Origin: an uncultured Erysipelotrichaceae bacterium
GTDB lineage: Bacteria; Bacillota_I; Bacilli_A; Erysipelotrichales; Erysipelotrichaceae
Length of the DNA stretch: 33,860 bases
Assembly: GCA_902773425.1 (NCBI GenBank)
Contig: CACYEP010000146.1
Coordinates: 1 to 33,860, forward strand
Direction of reading: 5' to 3'
Shown: positions 1-7,655 of the stretch, piece by piece
Layout of the letters: the number at the start of each line of letters is the position of its first letter
How positions within the stretch are numbered: position 1 is the first letter of the stretch
The notes under the pieces: model-generated
Told to the model about the DNA's origin: nothing
Seen by the model: only the letters and a program-made list of their open reading frames with translations
Database searches by the model: none
Made by a program: the position numbers and the translations under genes

Positions 1-1
1 T

Positions 2-256
2 GCGAAAGCATTCTTAATCTGGCTCTATTCCGAAGAAGGCTGGAAGGGCAACGGCGAATTAAAGATCGATGACGGTTCCGTTTACAAAGGAATGTCCGGC
101 CGTTTCGGCGACTACTCCGGCAACCAGGCGAACCCGGTAGCGGAAGGCGACCTTTCCGTTAAGGAATGGAAGAAAGTTCTGATTCAGGAAGATGCTGAAC
201 AGGCAGCTGAATACAGAGCGGATGTTGAAGACTTCATCCAGAAAATCAAAGGCTAA
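2..256 (+). CDS. ABC transporter substrate-binding protein, C-terminal end (partial)
   Basis: The window opens inside this gene; 84 C-terminal residues are readable, from AKAFLIWLYSEEGW to DFIQKIKG and a TAA stop. The soluble, lysine- and glutamate-rich helical end, and the FbpB-type permease and ATPase genes downstream, fit the extracytoplasmic binding protein of an Fbp/Afu-type ABC importer. The signal peptide and ligand-binding residues lie outside the window, so the ligand cannot be read. A hairpin terminator follows, as is common where the binding protein is made in excess over the membrane parts. Assignment rests mainly on context. Confidence 0.7.
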   Translation, partial: AKAFLIWLYSEEGWKGNGELKIDDGSVYKGMSGRFGDYSGNQANPVAEGDLSVKEWKKVLIQEDAEQAAEYRADVEDFIQKIKG

Positions 257-277
257 TCAATCATAAGTTGGCATAAG

Positions 278-317
278 AGGAAGGCGACTGACTGTAAGAG
301 GCCAGTGCCTTCCTTTG
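278..317 (+). terminator. Hairpin terminator after the binding-protein gene
   Basis: AGGAAGGCGACTG (278-290) pairs with CAGTGCCTTCCT (303-314) apart from one bulged base, with a 12-base loop. The following tract is short (TTTGCTT), so it is probably leaky. It separates the binding-protein gene from the exported-protein gene at 334. Confidence 0.6.
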
Positions 318-333
318 CTTCACAGAGGTAAAA

Positions 334-1143
334 ATGAGAGTAAGAATTCTTGCGTTGTTGATGGTTTTTTCCATTACATTCTCTATTCTTCATGCCTATG
401 CAGCCGATATGCCGACGTCCGAATTATCGGAGAGAACGAAACAGTCCATTGAAGAGTACTATCAGTCTCATTTTGACGAGATCGTAAACTTTATAACATG
501 TGAGCCGCTTTATAAAAACGAAATCGTTACGGAAAACGATTTGGATTTGGCTCATTCTTACCGTGTTTGGGTGTTTAACGGAAATACGGATGAGTATATT
601 GATAAAAGATTGTCCGATTTTCCTTATCAGTATACGGAAATATGGGCAGATATCGGGCATCATTCCTATCTCGTTTTTAATGACAAAGAGTCTTTTCAGA
701 TGTCGAGAGGGGTGACGACGTTCAGTGACTCACCGATCATTGATGTTGATCGTGCTATTCAACGGATGGATGGACAATTTGGAGCAGGACAATACCGGTA
801 TTTCTACGCTTATTATGCCCCGCTTTCACTGAGGGTCGCCGTCGTCGTGGATGCGGAAGGAAAAGAGTATATTTACTCATTCTATTATGCAATGGAAGAT
901 TTCGGAATGGAAAATGATGTCTTCATGACGACAGGAGACTTCTTGCGCGCGGTAAGCCCAATCGTGCATGAGATGATGCAGGGACAGGGAGAGAATACTA
1001 CCGGAGGCGGATTTATCCCGGCCGATGCGAAAACATCTGCAGACCTTTCCGGTTTGTATTGGGTGCTGTTGCCCATCGGATGTGTCTTTGGGAGCGTCTT
1101 TGTTTTTGATTATCTCCAAAAAAGGAAAACGAGCCGATCGTAA
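334..1143 (+). CDS. Exported, C-terminally membrane-anchored protein of unknown function
   Basis: I do not recognise the family. The 269-residue product begins with a clear signal peptide (MRVRILALLMVFSITF, likely cut after AYA near residue 24). It has a tyrosine-rich extracytoplasmic body and one C-terminal membrane segment (about 243-262, GLYWVLLPIGCVFG) followed by a short basic tail, KRKTSRS. The fold would thus be exposed outside and anchored by its C-terminus with a cytosolic positive tail. AGAGGT lies six bases before the ATG. The next gene is an exported cysteine protease. A mutilated copy of this gene lies at 17910-18208, next to a scrap of the protease gene, which shows that the two travel together. 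Function unknown; a protease substrate, inhibitor or partner is possible. Confidence 0.8.
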   Translation: MRVRILALLMVFSITFSILHAYAADMPTSELSERTKQSIEEYYQSHFDEIVNFITCEPLYKNEIVTENDLDLAHSYRVWVFNGNTDEYIDKRLSDFPYQYTEIWADIGHHSYLVFNDKESFQMSRGVTTFSDSPIIDVDRAIQRMDGQFGAGQYRYFYAYYAPLSLRVAVVVDAEGKEYIYSFYYAMEDFGMENDVFMTTGDFLRAVSPIVHEMMQGQGENTTGGGFIPADAKTSADLSGLYWVLLPIGCVFGSVFVFDYLQKRKTSRS

Positions 1144-1262
1144 ATCACGGGACTCTAGGATTATTGGGCGCCGTTCATGAAGAACACAATCTGATAAGCT
1201 TACTTAAACTGGGATGACCGGTGACGGGATCGAGGAGAACAACAGCAGAAGATAATAAAACA

Positions 1263-1829
1263 ATGAGAAGAAAACTTATGTTGACTGGGATGACGATATG
1301 CATTATATACGGGCTTTGTATTGTTAAAGTTCATGCATTGACCACGAATATATTGAGCGTTTATCGTTATCAGCAGCAAAATTCACAATGGTGTTGGGCA
1401 GCTTGTGCCCAAATGGAAGGAAAATATCTGACCGGTTCTTTCAGAGCTCAATGGGAAATGGTGAATTTTATTTTGGGGAATCCGGATGCAAACCAAGGAG
1501 TGAACAGTTTGCAATTGCGAAACGCCTGTAAGTACGCAACTTATAATAATCACTCATTCGGTGAAACGGGAAGTTTTCTCTATTATTCATCATATAAAAC
1601 CAACATTGATCAATCTAAGCCATTGGTGTTATGGCTTTCAAATTATGACTATGGTTCAGGAAATCACGTTGTTTTCGCATATGGATATCTTCCGTATGAA
1701 AACACGGATGGCATCAGGTTTTACGACCCTTTAAAACAAGTTAATAACGTGTCGACAATAACGCATACCAAACTGCGTTATGGTTACGATAGTGCAGTAG
1801 GGCAATGGACGAATACCATCTGCCCGTAG
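1263..1829 (+). CDS. Exported papain-like cysteine protease (C39/C70-like)
   Basis: From the ATG at 1263 the product has 188 residues. It has a signal peptide (MRRKLMLTGMTICIIYGLC, cut near VHA 23-25) and then a small papain-like domain. The block QQQNSQWCWAACAQM holds the candidate nucleophile Cys44 and oxyanion Gln38/Gln42. His135 in GNHVVFAYGY and Asp155 in FYDP complete a plausible triad. The QWCWAA motif is typical of AvrRpt2-like (C70) and C39-like peptidases. A GTG at 1221 in the same frame would add 14 polar residues before the signal peptide and is less likely; the ribosome site is weak for both. The stop codon overlaps the AGGAGG site of the permease gene, so the two genes are tightly joined. 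The natural substrate is unknown. Confidence 0.75.
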   Translation: MRRKLMLTGMTICIIYGLCIVKVHALTTNILSVYRYQQQNSQWCWAACAQMEGKYLTGSFRAQWEMVNFILGNPDANQGVNSLQLRNACKYATYNNHSFGETGSFLYYSSYKTNIDQSKPLVLWLSNYDYGSGNHVVFAYGYLPYENTDGIRFYDPLKQVNNVSTITHTKLRYGYDSAVGQWTNTICP

Positions 1830-1839
1830 GAGGCTTTAA

Positions 1840-3636
1840 ATGAAAAAACGATGGAACAGGATCAAAACATTTTTCAGCAAGCCGTACAACGTCTTACTGG
1901 TGTTGTTCTTGGTGATTTTAACGTTTTTAGTTGTTTTCCCGCTTATTTCGATTGTCCGGGATACGTTTATCGTTCATGCGCAGGAAAAAACCCGTGTTCA
2001 TCAGGCGGTAGGCACATTCACCACATATCATTGGATCCGGGCATTCGCAAGTGAATTCAGCAATTCGTTACTATGGGAACCGATCCGTCACAGTATCGTG
2101 ACATCCGCGTGGGCATGCGTGGTCGCGATTGCGATCGGCGGTTCGTTCGCGTGGCTGGTATCCCGTACGGATATGGCATGGAAAAAGGTTTTGACAAAAT
2201 TATTTATCTTCCCGTATATCATGCCGAGCTGGACTTTGGCTCTTGCGTGGAAGAACTTCTTCAAAAATGTCGCGGTTACCGGTTCGGCCGGCATCTTCAC
2301 CGCGATTACAGGTCTGGTGACACCGACCTGGTTCGGATACGGAGAATTCCCGATCATCATCGTGACGGGCATGCACTATGCGCCGTTTGCGTATATTCTG
2401 ATCGGCGGTATATTACATAACATGGACGCCAACCTCGAAGAGGCGGCGATCATCTTAAAAACAAAGAGAGCCCGCATGTTCTGGCGGATCACGATTCCGA
2501 TCGTTATGCCGGCCGTGCTGAGCACGATTATCCTGGTATTCTCGGGCGCGATGGCATCCTTCGCGACGCCGCAGTTCTTGGGCTTACCGGTAAGGTACTA
2601 TGTATTGACCACGGAGTTATATGCCGCGATCAACGGCACCAATCCGGGGGTCGGGTATATCCTGGCGCTAGTTATGATCGTATTGTCGGTATTGATCATG
2701 ATGATCAACCAATGGCTGATCGGCACCAGAAAATCTTATGCGACAGTTACCGGTAAGAGCGCAAACATCTCGATCTTCCATCTGCGCAAGTGGAAGTATC
2801 CGATCACAATCGTTGCGACGTTTGTCGTTATGTGCATGTCGGTGATTCCGTTGGTTACGTTCGCGCTGGAATCGGTGATGCAGATGCCGGGAGATTACCG
2901 GTTATCCAATATGACCTTAAGCTTCTGGATCGGCCAGTCGCAAGGCCATAACTCGATTCAGGATCAGCCGGGCATCCTGCTGAATCCGGAAGTTTACCGT
3001 ACTTTATGGAACTCTTTGAAATTATCGTTCACCTGCGCGATCGGCGCCGGTACGTTAGGTTTCCTGGCAGGATATTGCATCGTACGCAGAAGAGGAAGCT
3101 TATTATCCAGAACGGTTGAAAACTTAACGTTTATTCCGTATCTGATCCCGTCGATGGCTTTGGCGGCGATTTATCTGTCGATGTTCTCGACGCAGCACGG
3201 TATTATTCCTTCGCTGTACGGTACGTTTGCGATGCTGGCATTAATCGGTACGGTCAAGTATCTGCCGATGGCTTCGAGAAGCGGTGTTAACTCAATGATG
3301 CAGCTGTCTCCGGAAATTGAAGAAGCAGGTATCATCATGGGTGTTCCGTGGGTGAAGCGTATGACCCGGATCATTGTTCCGATCGAAAAATCAACCATTG
3401 TTTCAGGATATCTCTTACCGTTTATCTCGGGCATGAGAGAACTGAGCTTGTTCGTTATCCTGGTTGCCGCAAACAACCGCGTACTTACCACATTGCTGTT
3501 CTTCTATGATGAAAAGGGGTTCACCCAGTTCTCCAACGCAGTTAACCTTTTGATCATCATTGTTGTATTGATTATTAACTTCACAGTTGAAAAACTGACC
3601 GGAGCTTCCATTGAGAAAGGTGTAGGAGGTAATTAA
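1840..3636 (+). CDS. ABC transporter permease, fused double-domain (FbpB/AfuB type)
   Basis: A 598-residue inner-membrane protein with two binding-protein-dependent permease domains in tandem. Each half carries an EAA loop that docks the ATPase: EEAAIILKTKRARMFW in the first (about 199-214) and EIEEAGIIMGVPWVK in the second (about 490-505). About twelve membrane segments are visible. Double-length permeases of this kind serve ferric-ion (FbpB, SfuB), phosphonate and hexose-phosphate (AfuB) importers. The substrate cannot be told from the permease. A YesL-like gene downstream and the sugar-acid genes nearby make a carbohydrate ligand as reasonable as iron. AGGAGG at 1828-1833 sets the start; the ATPase begins two bases after the stop. 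Confidence 0.88.
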   Translation: MKKRWNRIKTFFSKPYNVLLVLFLVILTFLVVFPLISIVRDTFIVHAQEKTRVHQAVGTFTTYHWIRAFASEFSNSLLWEPIRHSIVTSAWACVVAIAIGGSFAWLVSRTDMAWKKVLTKLFIFPYIMPSWTLALAWKNFFKNVAVTGSAGIFTAITGLVTPTWFGYGEFPIIIVTGMHYAPFAYILIGGILHNMDANLEEAAIILKTKRARMFWRITIPIVMPAVLSTIILVFSGAMASFATPQFLGLPVRYYVLTTELYAAINGTNPGVGYILALVMIVLSVLIMMINQWLIGTRKSYATVTGKSANISIFHLRKWKYPITIVATFVVMCMSVIPLVTFALESVMQMPGDYRLSNMTLSFWIGQSQGHNSIQDQPGILLNPEVYRTLWNSLKLSFTCAIGAGTLGFLAGYCIVRRRGSLLSRTVENLTFIPYLIPSMALAAIYLSMFSTQHGIIPSLYGTFAMLALIGTVKYLPMASRSGVNSMMQLSPEIEEAGIIMGVPWVKRMTRIIVPIEKSTIVSGYLLPFISGMRELSLFVILVAANNRVLTTLLFFYDEKGFTQFSNAVNLLIIIVVLIINFTVEKLTGASIEKGVGGN

Positions 3637-3637
3637 A

Positions 3638-4753
3638 ATGCCAACCATTCGTTTAGTAAATGTTACGAAAAAATTCGGGAAAGGCTCATTGGCCGTTGAC
3701 CGTTTGAACATGGAAATCAAAGACGGGGAATTCGTATCCCTGTTAGGACCTTCCGGATGCGGAAAAACGACGACCCTCCGTATGATCGCCGGTTTGGAAA
3801 CTCCGACCGAAGGTGAGATTTATTTTGACGATGAATGCGTCTTCTCCGATGAAAAGGGAATCAATCTTTCCCCGGATAAGAGAAACGTAGGATTCTTGTT
3901 CCAGAACTACGCGTTATGGCCGCATATGACCGTTTACAAGAACATCTCGTTCGGCTTGGAAAATATGAAGTGGCCGAAAGATAAGATCGATGCGCGCGTG
4001 AAGGAAATCTGCAAGATCATGCGCATTGAGGAATATATCAGCCGTTATCCGGCGGAATTGTCCGGCGGTCAGCAGCAGCGTGTTGCGATTGCGCGTACTT
4101 TGGCACCGAATCCGAGAGTCTTACTGATGGATGAACCGTTATCGAACCTGGATGCGAAATTACGTAATGATATGCGCGCGGAGTTAAAGAGATTACATTT
4201 AACGACCGGAAGCACCTTCGTATATGTAACGCATGACCAGTCCGAAGCTATGACCTTAAGTACGAAGGTTGCCCTGATCAAGCTGGGATTACTGCAGCAG
4301 TATTGCCCGCCGTTAGAACTCTACGGCGAACCGAACAACATCTTCTGCGCAGACTTCATGGGAAATCCGTCGATGAACTTCGTGAACTGTCACGGTGTGA
4401 AAGAAGGGGATCATGTAGTTCTGCACGCAGGTCATTTCACGGTGAAATTCATGCCGAATGAAAAACTGGATCTTGAGCCGGAACATGATTATGTCCTCGG
4501 TGTACGTCCGGAATTTGTACATGTCGGTGATCAGGGTATTGAAGCTACGGTTATCTCCTCGTTACCGTCCGGTATGGAAACTACGCTTTCCTTGGCAGTC
4601 AAGGATATTACGTTATCCGCGGTAGCATTCGGAAGCGTCGACTTCAAGATGGATTCCACGGTTCATTTCAATTTCGAAGGAAACCGCTATGTATTATTCG
4701 ACAAGGAAACCCAAAACAAGCTGGGATTAGGTTCCCTGGAGATTGTTGAATAA
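3638..4753 (+). CDS. ABC transporter ATP-binding protein (FbpC/PotA-like)
   Basis: The 371-residue ATPase energises the permease encoded just upstream. All motifs are intact: Walker A GPSGCGKTT (37-45), Q-loop FQNYALWPH (from 88), signature LSGGQQQR (141-148), Walker B VLLMDEP (161-167), D-loop SNLDA and H-loop His199 in VTHDQSEAMT. The last ~120 residues match the size and position of the TOBE-type regulatory domain found in importers for iron, polyamines and sugars. GGAGG before the ATG and a one-base gap to the permease gene show co-translation. The protein works as a dimer on the cytosolic face. Family is certain; substrate is not. Confidence 0.92.
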   Translation: MPTIRLVNVTKKFGKGSLAVDRLNMEIKDGEFVSLLGPSGCGKTTTLRMIAGLETPTEGEIYFDDECVFSDEKGINLSPDKRNVGFLFQNYALWPHMTVYKNISFGLENMKWPKDKIDARVKEICKIMRIEEYISRYPAELSGGQQQRVAIARTLAPNPRVLLMDEPLSNLDAKLRNDMRAELKRLHLTTGSTFVYVTHDQSEAMTLSTKVALIKLGLLQQYCPPLELYGEPNNIFCADFMGNPSMNFVNCHGVKEGDHVVLHAGHFTVKFMPNEKLDLEPEHDYVLGVRPEFVHVGDQGIEATVISSLPSGMETTLSLAVKDITLSAVAFGSVDFKMDSTVHFNFEGNRYVLFDKETQNKLGLGSLEIVE

Positions 4754-4754
4754 G

Positions 4755-5432
4755 ATGAAAAAGAAATCCGATTTCACATGGGACGGATTCTTCAATAAGC
4801 TCGCAGGACGGTTGATGAATATCGTCCTGCTGGGCTTTTTTACGATGTTGGGATGTATCCTTATAATCCCCGCAGGAGCCTCTTTGACGGCCGTAAACGT
4901 TGCGATGAAGTCTTACCTGCTGGAAGACGATCCGAAGCCTCTGAAGACTTTATGGGCCGCTTTCAAGGAGAATTTCAAACTATCGACCGTTGTATGGCTG
5001 ATTCACCTCGTATTCATTGCGGTGCTGATCATTGATTTCCTGTATTACCGCGCGGGAAGCGGAACTCTGGATATCCTGGCGCAGACCGCGGTGTTCGTGC
5101 TGATTATTCTTCTGGCGTTTGAATTGCTGCTGGTATTTGTAGTGATTGCGGAGAAGATGGAAACCAATGTCTGGAAAATCATGGGAAAGTCCCTGGATCT
5201 TGCGTTTACCTGCATGCTGGAATCCTTCTTCATTCTGGTCATCAGTATCGCGATTCCGATTGCGGCAGTATTCCTGTTCCCGGCGTTTGTGATTGTGCTT
5301 CCGGGGGTGATTGCTTATCTGAGCTGGCAGATTTTGCCGAACATGTTACAGAAGTACAAGTTCCGAAAAGGCAATGCCCAATATCAGCGCGATAGGCGAA
5401 AAGAAGAGGAACAGAAACAGATCAAGAAGTAA
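4755..5432 (+). CDS. YesL-like DUF624 membrane protein
   Basis: A 225-residue membrane protein with about five hydrophobic segments and a charged C-terminal tail (RDRRKEEEQKQIKK). The N-terminal block, in which a Gly/Leu-rich first segment is followed by PAGASLTAVNVAMKSY and a DDPKPLKTLWAAFKENF loop, is characteristic of the YesL/DUF624 family. That family is typically encoded beside carbohydrate ABC transporters; its biochemical role is not established. ATG 4755, one base after the ATPase stop, is preferred over an in-frame TTG at 4743, which lies too close to the CTGGAG site. It is the last gene of the transporter operon, followed by a terminator, and argues mildly for a sugar-type substrate. 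Confidence 0.78.
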   Translation: MKKKSDFTWDGFFNKLAGRLMNIVLLGFFTMLGCILIIPAGASLTAVNVAMKSYLLEDDPKPLKTLWAAFKENFKLSTVVWLIHLVFIAVLIIDFLYYRAGSGTLDILAQTAVFVLIILLAFELLLVFVVIAEKMETNVWKIMGKSLDLAFTCMLESFFILVISIAIPIAAVFLFPAFVIVLPGVIAYLSWQILPNMLQKYKFRKGNAQYQRDRRKEEEQKQIKK

Positions 5433-5433
5433 A

Positions 5434-5464
5434 GCGGAAGAATGTAATCTTCCGTTTTCTTTTG
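5434..5464 (+). terminator. Intrinsic terminator of the ABC transporter operon
   Basis: CGGAAGA (5435-5441) and TCTTCCG (5448-5454) form a perfect 7-bp stem with a 6-base loop, followed by TTTTCTTTT. It sits directly after the DUF624 stop codon. Confidence 0.85.
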
Positions 5465-5512
5465 CGCCGCGGTTGTACTACAATAAAATATCAGGTCACG
5501 GAGGTATGAAAT

Positions 5513-6976
5513 ATGGCTTGTACAACGATATTGGTAGGTAAGAAGGCGAGTTACGACGGATCGACGATGATAGCGCGCAACGATGACGGATTCTTCGATG
5601 AGAAGAAACTGATTGTTGTTGATCCGAAAAAACAGCCTAAGAAATATAAGAGTGTCATCGGGCATCTGGAGATCGAACTGCCGGAGAATCCGATGCGTTA
5701 TACATCGACCCCGAGTGTTTCAGACAAGAACGGCATCTGGGCGGCTAACGGAATCAATGAAGCGAATGTTGCGATGACCGCTACGGAAACGATTACTTCG
5801 AATCCATTGGTTCTCGGCGCGGATCCGTATGTCAAATATGTAAAGGCGGAAAAACGCGGCGAAAAGGATAAAGCCGGAGGCCTCGGGGAAGAAGATCTGG
5901 TGGTATTGGTGATTCCGTATATCCGCAGCGCCAGAGAAGGTGTCGAACGTTTAGGATCCCTCTTGGAGAAATACGGCACTTATGAACCCAACGGCATTGC
6001 GTTTTCCGACGCAGATGAAATCTGGTGGTTGGAGACCATCGGCGGACATCATTGGATCGCAAGACGGGTCAGGGATGAAGAATACGTCATCATGCCCAAT
6101 CAGTTCGGTATCGACAAATTTGATTTCAAGGATGCCTTCGGCGCGAAAAAAGAATATATGTGCAGCGCCGATCTGAAGGAATTCATCCGGGAAAATCATC
6201 TTGATTTAAACAATGACGGAACCTTCAATCCGCGCAATGTGTTCGGATCCCACTCGGATTCCGACCATGTCTACAACACACCGCGGGCATGGTTCATGGG
6301 GCGTTATTTCAATCCGACTTCGTACAGGTGGGATGGAGAAAACGCCGACTTCAAGCCCGAGAGCGACAATATTCCGTGGTCCTTCGTGCCGGAGCGCAAG
6401 ATTACACCGGAAGATGTCAAATACATCCTGTCTTCATACTATCAGGGAACTCCGTATAATCCGTACAGTTCGGTGAATCATCCGGAGAAGGGGATTTACC
6501 GCACGATCGGAATCGGACGCACGGGAGTCATGGCGATTTTACAAATCCGCGGGTACATGCCTAAAGAGATACAGGCATTGGAATGGATCTCCTTCGGATC
6601 CAACGCGTTTAACGCTTCATTGCCGGTATATGCGAACATAGATAAGATGCCGAAATACTTGAGCAATGTCACTCTGGATGTGTCCACGGAAAACTTTTAT
6701 TGGTCAAGCCGGCTGATCGGAGCCCTGGCGGATCCGTATTACGGTTCGGCCATCCAGCTGATTGAGCGCTACCAGGCTGCGGTAGCCAACGGAGGTCACC
6801 GGTTGGTCCATGAATATGATGCGAAGATGAAGGATACCGGGGATTTCAGCCTGATTGAAAAAGCGAACGAAGAACTCTGCGATATGGCAAAGAAGGAAAC
6901 GGTCAAGTGTTTGAACCAAGTCCTTCTGAACGCTTCGAAAGGCATGAAAAACAATTATAACCGCGCCGATAATTAA
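5513..6976 (+). CDS. pepD: C69-family dipeptidase (PepD-like Ntn hydrolase)
   Basis: The 487-residue product starts MACTTILVGKKASYDGS, the signature of the peptidase C69 (dipeptidase A) family. Cys3, exposed after removal of the first residues, is the expected N-terminal nucleophile. RNDDG and a conserved WWLETIGGHHW block (about residues 169-179) support this. The family cleaves a broad range of dipeptides in the cytosol and feeds amino-acid use. The length is normal. CGGAGGT at 5499-5505 with a seven-base spacer selects this ATG. The gene stands alone between two terminators; I see only a weak TACAAT-like -10 (5479-5484) as promoter. Confidence 0.9.
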   Translation: MACTTILVGKKASYDGSTMIARNDDGFFDEKKLIVVDPKKQPKKYKSVIGHLEIELPENPMRYTSTPSVSDKNGIWAANGINEANVAMTATETITSNPLVLGADPYVKYVKAEKRGEKDKAGGLGEEDLVVLVIPYIRSAREGVERLGSLLEKYGTYEPNGIAFSDADEIWWLETIGGHHWIARRVRDEEYVIMPNQFGIDKFDFKDAFGAKKEYMCSADLKEFIRENHLDLNNDGTFNPRNVFGSHSDSDHVYNTPRAWFMGRYFNPTSYRWDGENADFKPESDNIPWSFVPERKITPEDVKYILSSYYQGTPYNPYSSVNHPEKGIYRTIGIGRTGVMAILQIRGYMPKEIQALEWISFGSNAFNASLPVYANIDKMPKYLSNVTLDVSTENFYWSSRLIGALADPYYGSAIQLIERYQAAVANGGHRLVHEYDAKMKDTGDFSLIEKANEELCDMAKKETVKCLNQVLLNASKGMKNNYNRADN

Positions 6977-6982
6977 GACATG

Positions 6983-7012
6983 AAAAAAGCCATCCGCCGG
7001 GATGGCTTTTTT
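6983..7012 (+). terminator. Bidirectional terminator between convergent genes
   Basis: AAAAAAGCCATCC (6983-6995) pairs perfectly with GGATGGCTTTTTT (7000-7012) around a GCCG loop. A-tract and T-tract flank the stem, so it can end transcription of pepD on the plus strand and of the uxaBA operon on the minus strand. Confidence 0.9.
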
Positions 7013-7013
7013 A

Positions 7014-7655
7014 CTATTTGTCAATCTTTCCGCCGAGCTTCTGGTAGATCTCATCGATTTCGATATCGTTGAGTCCGTAGTCACATTCGGAATTCTGAAT
7101 GAAATCTGTGATTTCCGAGAACTTGACGATTTTCGCGGTGTTCAGAAGAACGTGCGAGATATCCGCGTTATCGGATACCGCGACAGCCTTCAGGATTCCT
7201 TTGCCTTCGGTAACTTTTTTGACATGTTCATCGTATTCCTTCAGATGGACGACCGGGTTTTCAATCTTATAGTTTTTCAAACCTTCGCCGTCATCTCTGC
7301 GGACATACCAGTTTCCCGTGTCTTTCCCGTGAAGCTCTCCGCCCGGGTTCATATACGCAAAGGTAACGATTCCCTTGGTGTGAATGATTGTGCAAAGCTG
7401 CGTGACAATCTGACCTTCCCGGTTGGATACGGTGGAATATACGATACGGTGGCGTCCGATCAGCTTTTTGAGCTTTCCGGACTTAGAGATGTCATTCTGA
7501 ACGTTGATCTTGTAGAAGTAATCAATCAGATAGTTGTCGTATAAATGCGGAAAGATGGCGTTCTTGTAACTTTTGTAGCTCGTCGCTGCCCTGAACAGAA
7601 ACAGCAGTACGATGAAGGATACAACAACTACAAGGAAGTATTCCATTTTTCCCAT
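7014..7655 (-). CDS. Membrane-anchored protein with a NERD-like domain
   Basis: The 213-residue product has one N-terminal membrane segment (about 5-22) and a cytosolic body. The stretch IIHTKGIVTFAY...GGELHGKD...NWYVRR...NPVVHLKEYDEHVKKV resembles the NERD (nuclease-related) layout: a G-x-I-x-G strand turn, a conserved Trp, then NP and a helix with His. I cannot find the acidic-x-Lys pair of an active PD-(D/E)XK nuclease, so catalysis is doubtful. The ATG overlaps the uxaA stop by one base (TAATG), so it is translationally coupled and last in the uxaB-uxaA unit. That link to hexuronate enzymes may be only transcriptional. Family assignment is tentative. Confidence 0.6.
   Translation of the reverse strand: MGKMEYFLVVVVSFIVLLFLFRAATSYKSYKNAIFPHLYDNYLIDYFYKINVQNDISKSGKLKKLIGRHRIVYSTVSNREGQIVTQLCTIIHTKGIVTFAYMNPGGELHGKDTGNWYVRRDDGEGLKNYKIENPVVHLKEYDEHVKKVTEGKGILKAVAVSDNADISHVLLNTAKIVKFSEITDFIQNSECDYGLNDIEIDEIYQKLGGKIDK

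Noticed and set aside
1221-1262. GTG start giving a 202-residue protease
   Set aside because: It would place 14 polar residues before a normal signal peptide; the ATG at 1263 begins exactly at the MRRK signal start.
1209-1293. Direct repeat ACTGGGATGAC before and within the protease signal sequence
   Set aside because: Only 11 bases, a single pair and no other sign of an insertion; probably chance.
334-1829. Bacteriocin export locus (C39 peptidase with ABC transporter)
   Set aside because: The protease is a separate exported protein, not the cytosolic N-terminal domain of an ABC exporter, and the neighbouring ABC genes are an importer; no double-glycine leader is visible.
7002-7544. A 180-codon open frame on the plus strand
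   Set aside because: It begins inside the pepD terminator, opposes the NERD-like gene and shows no family motif.
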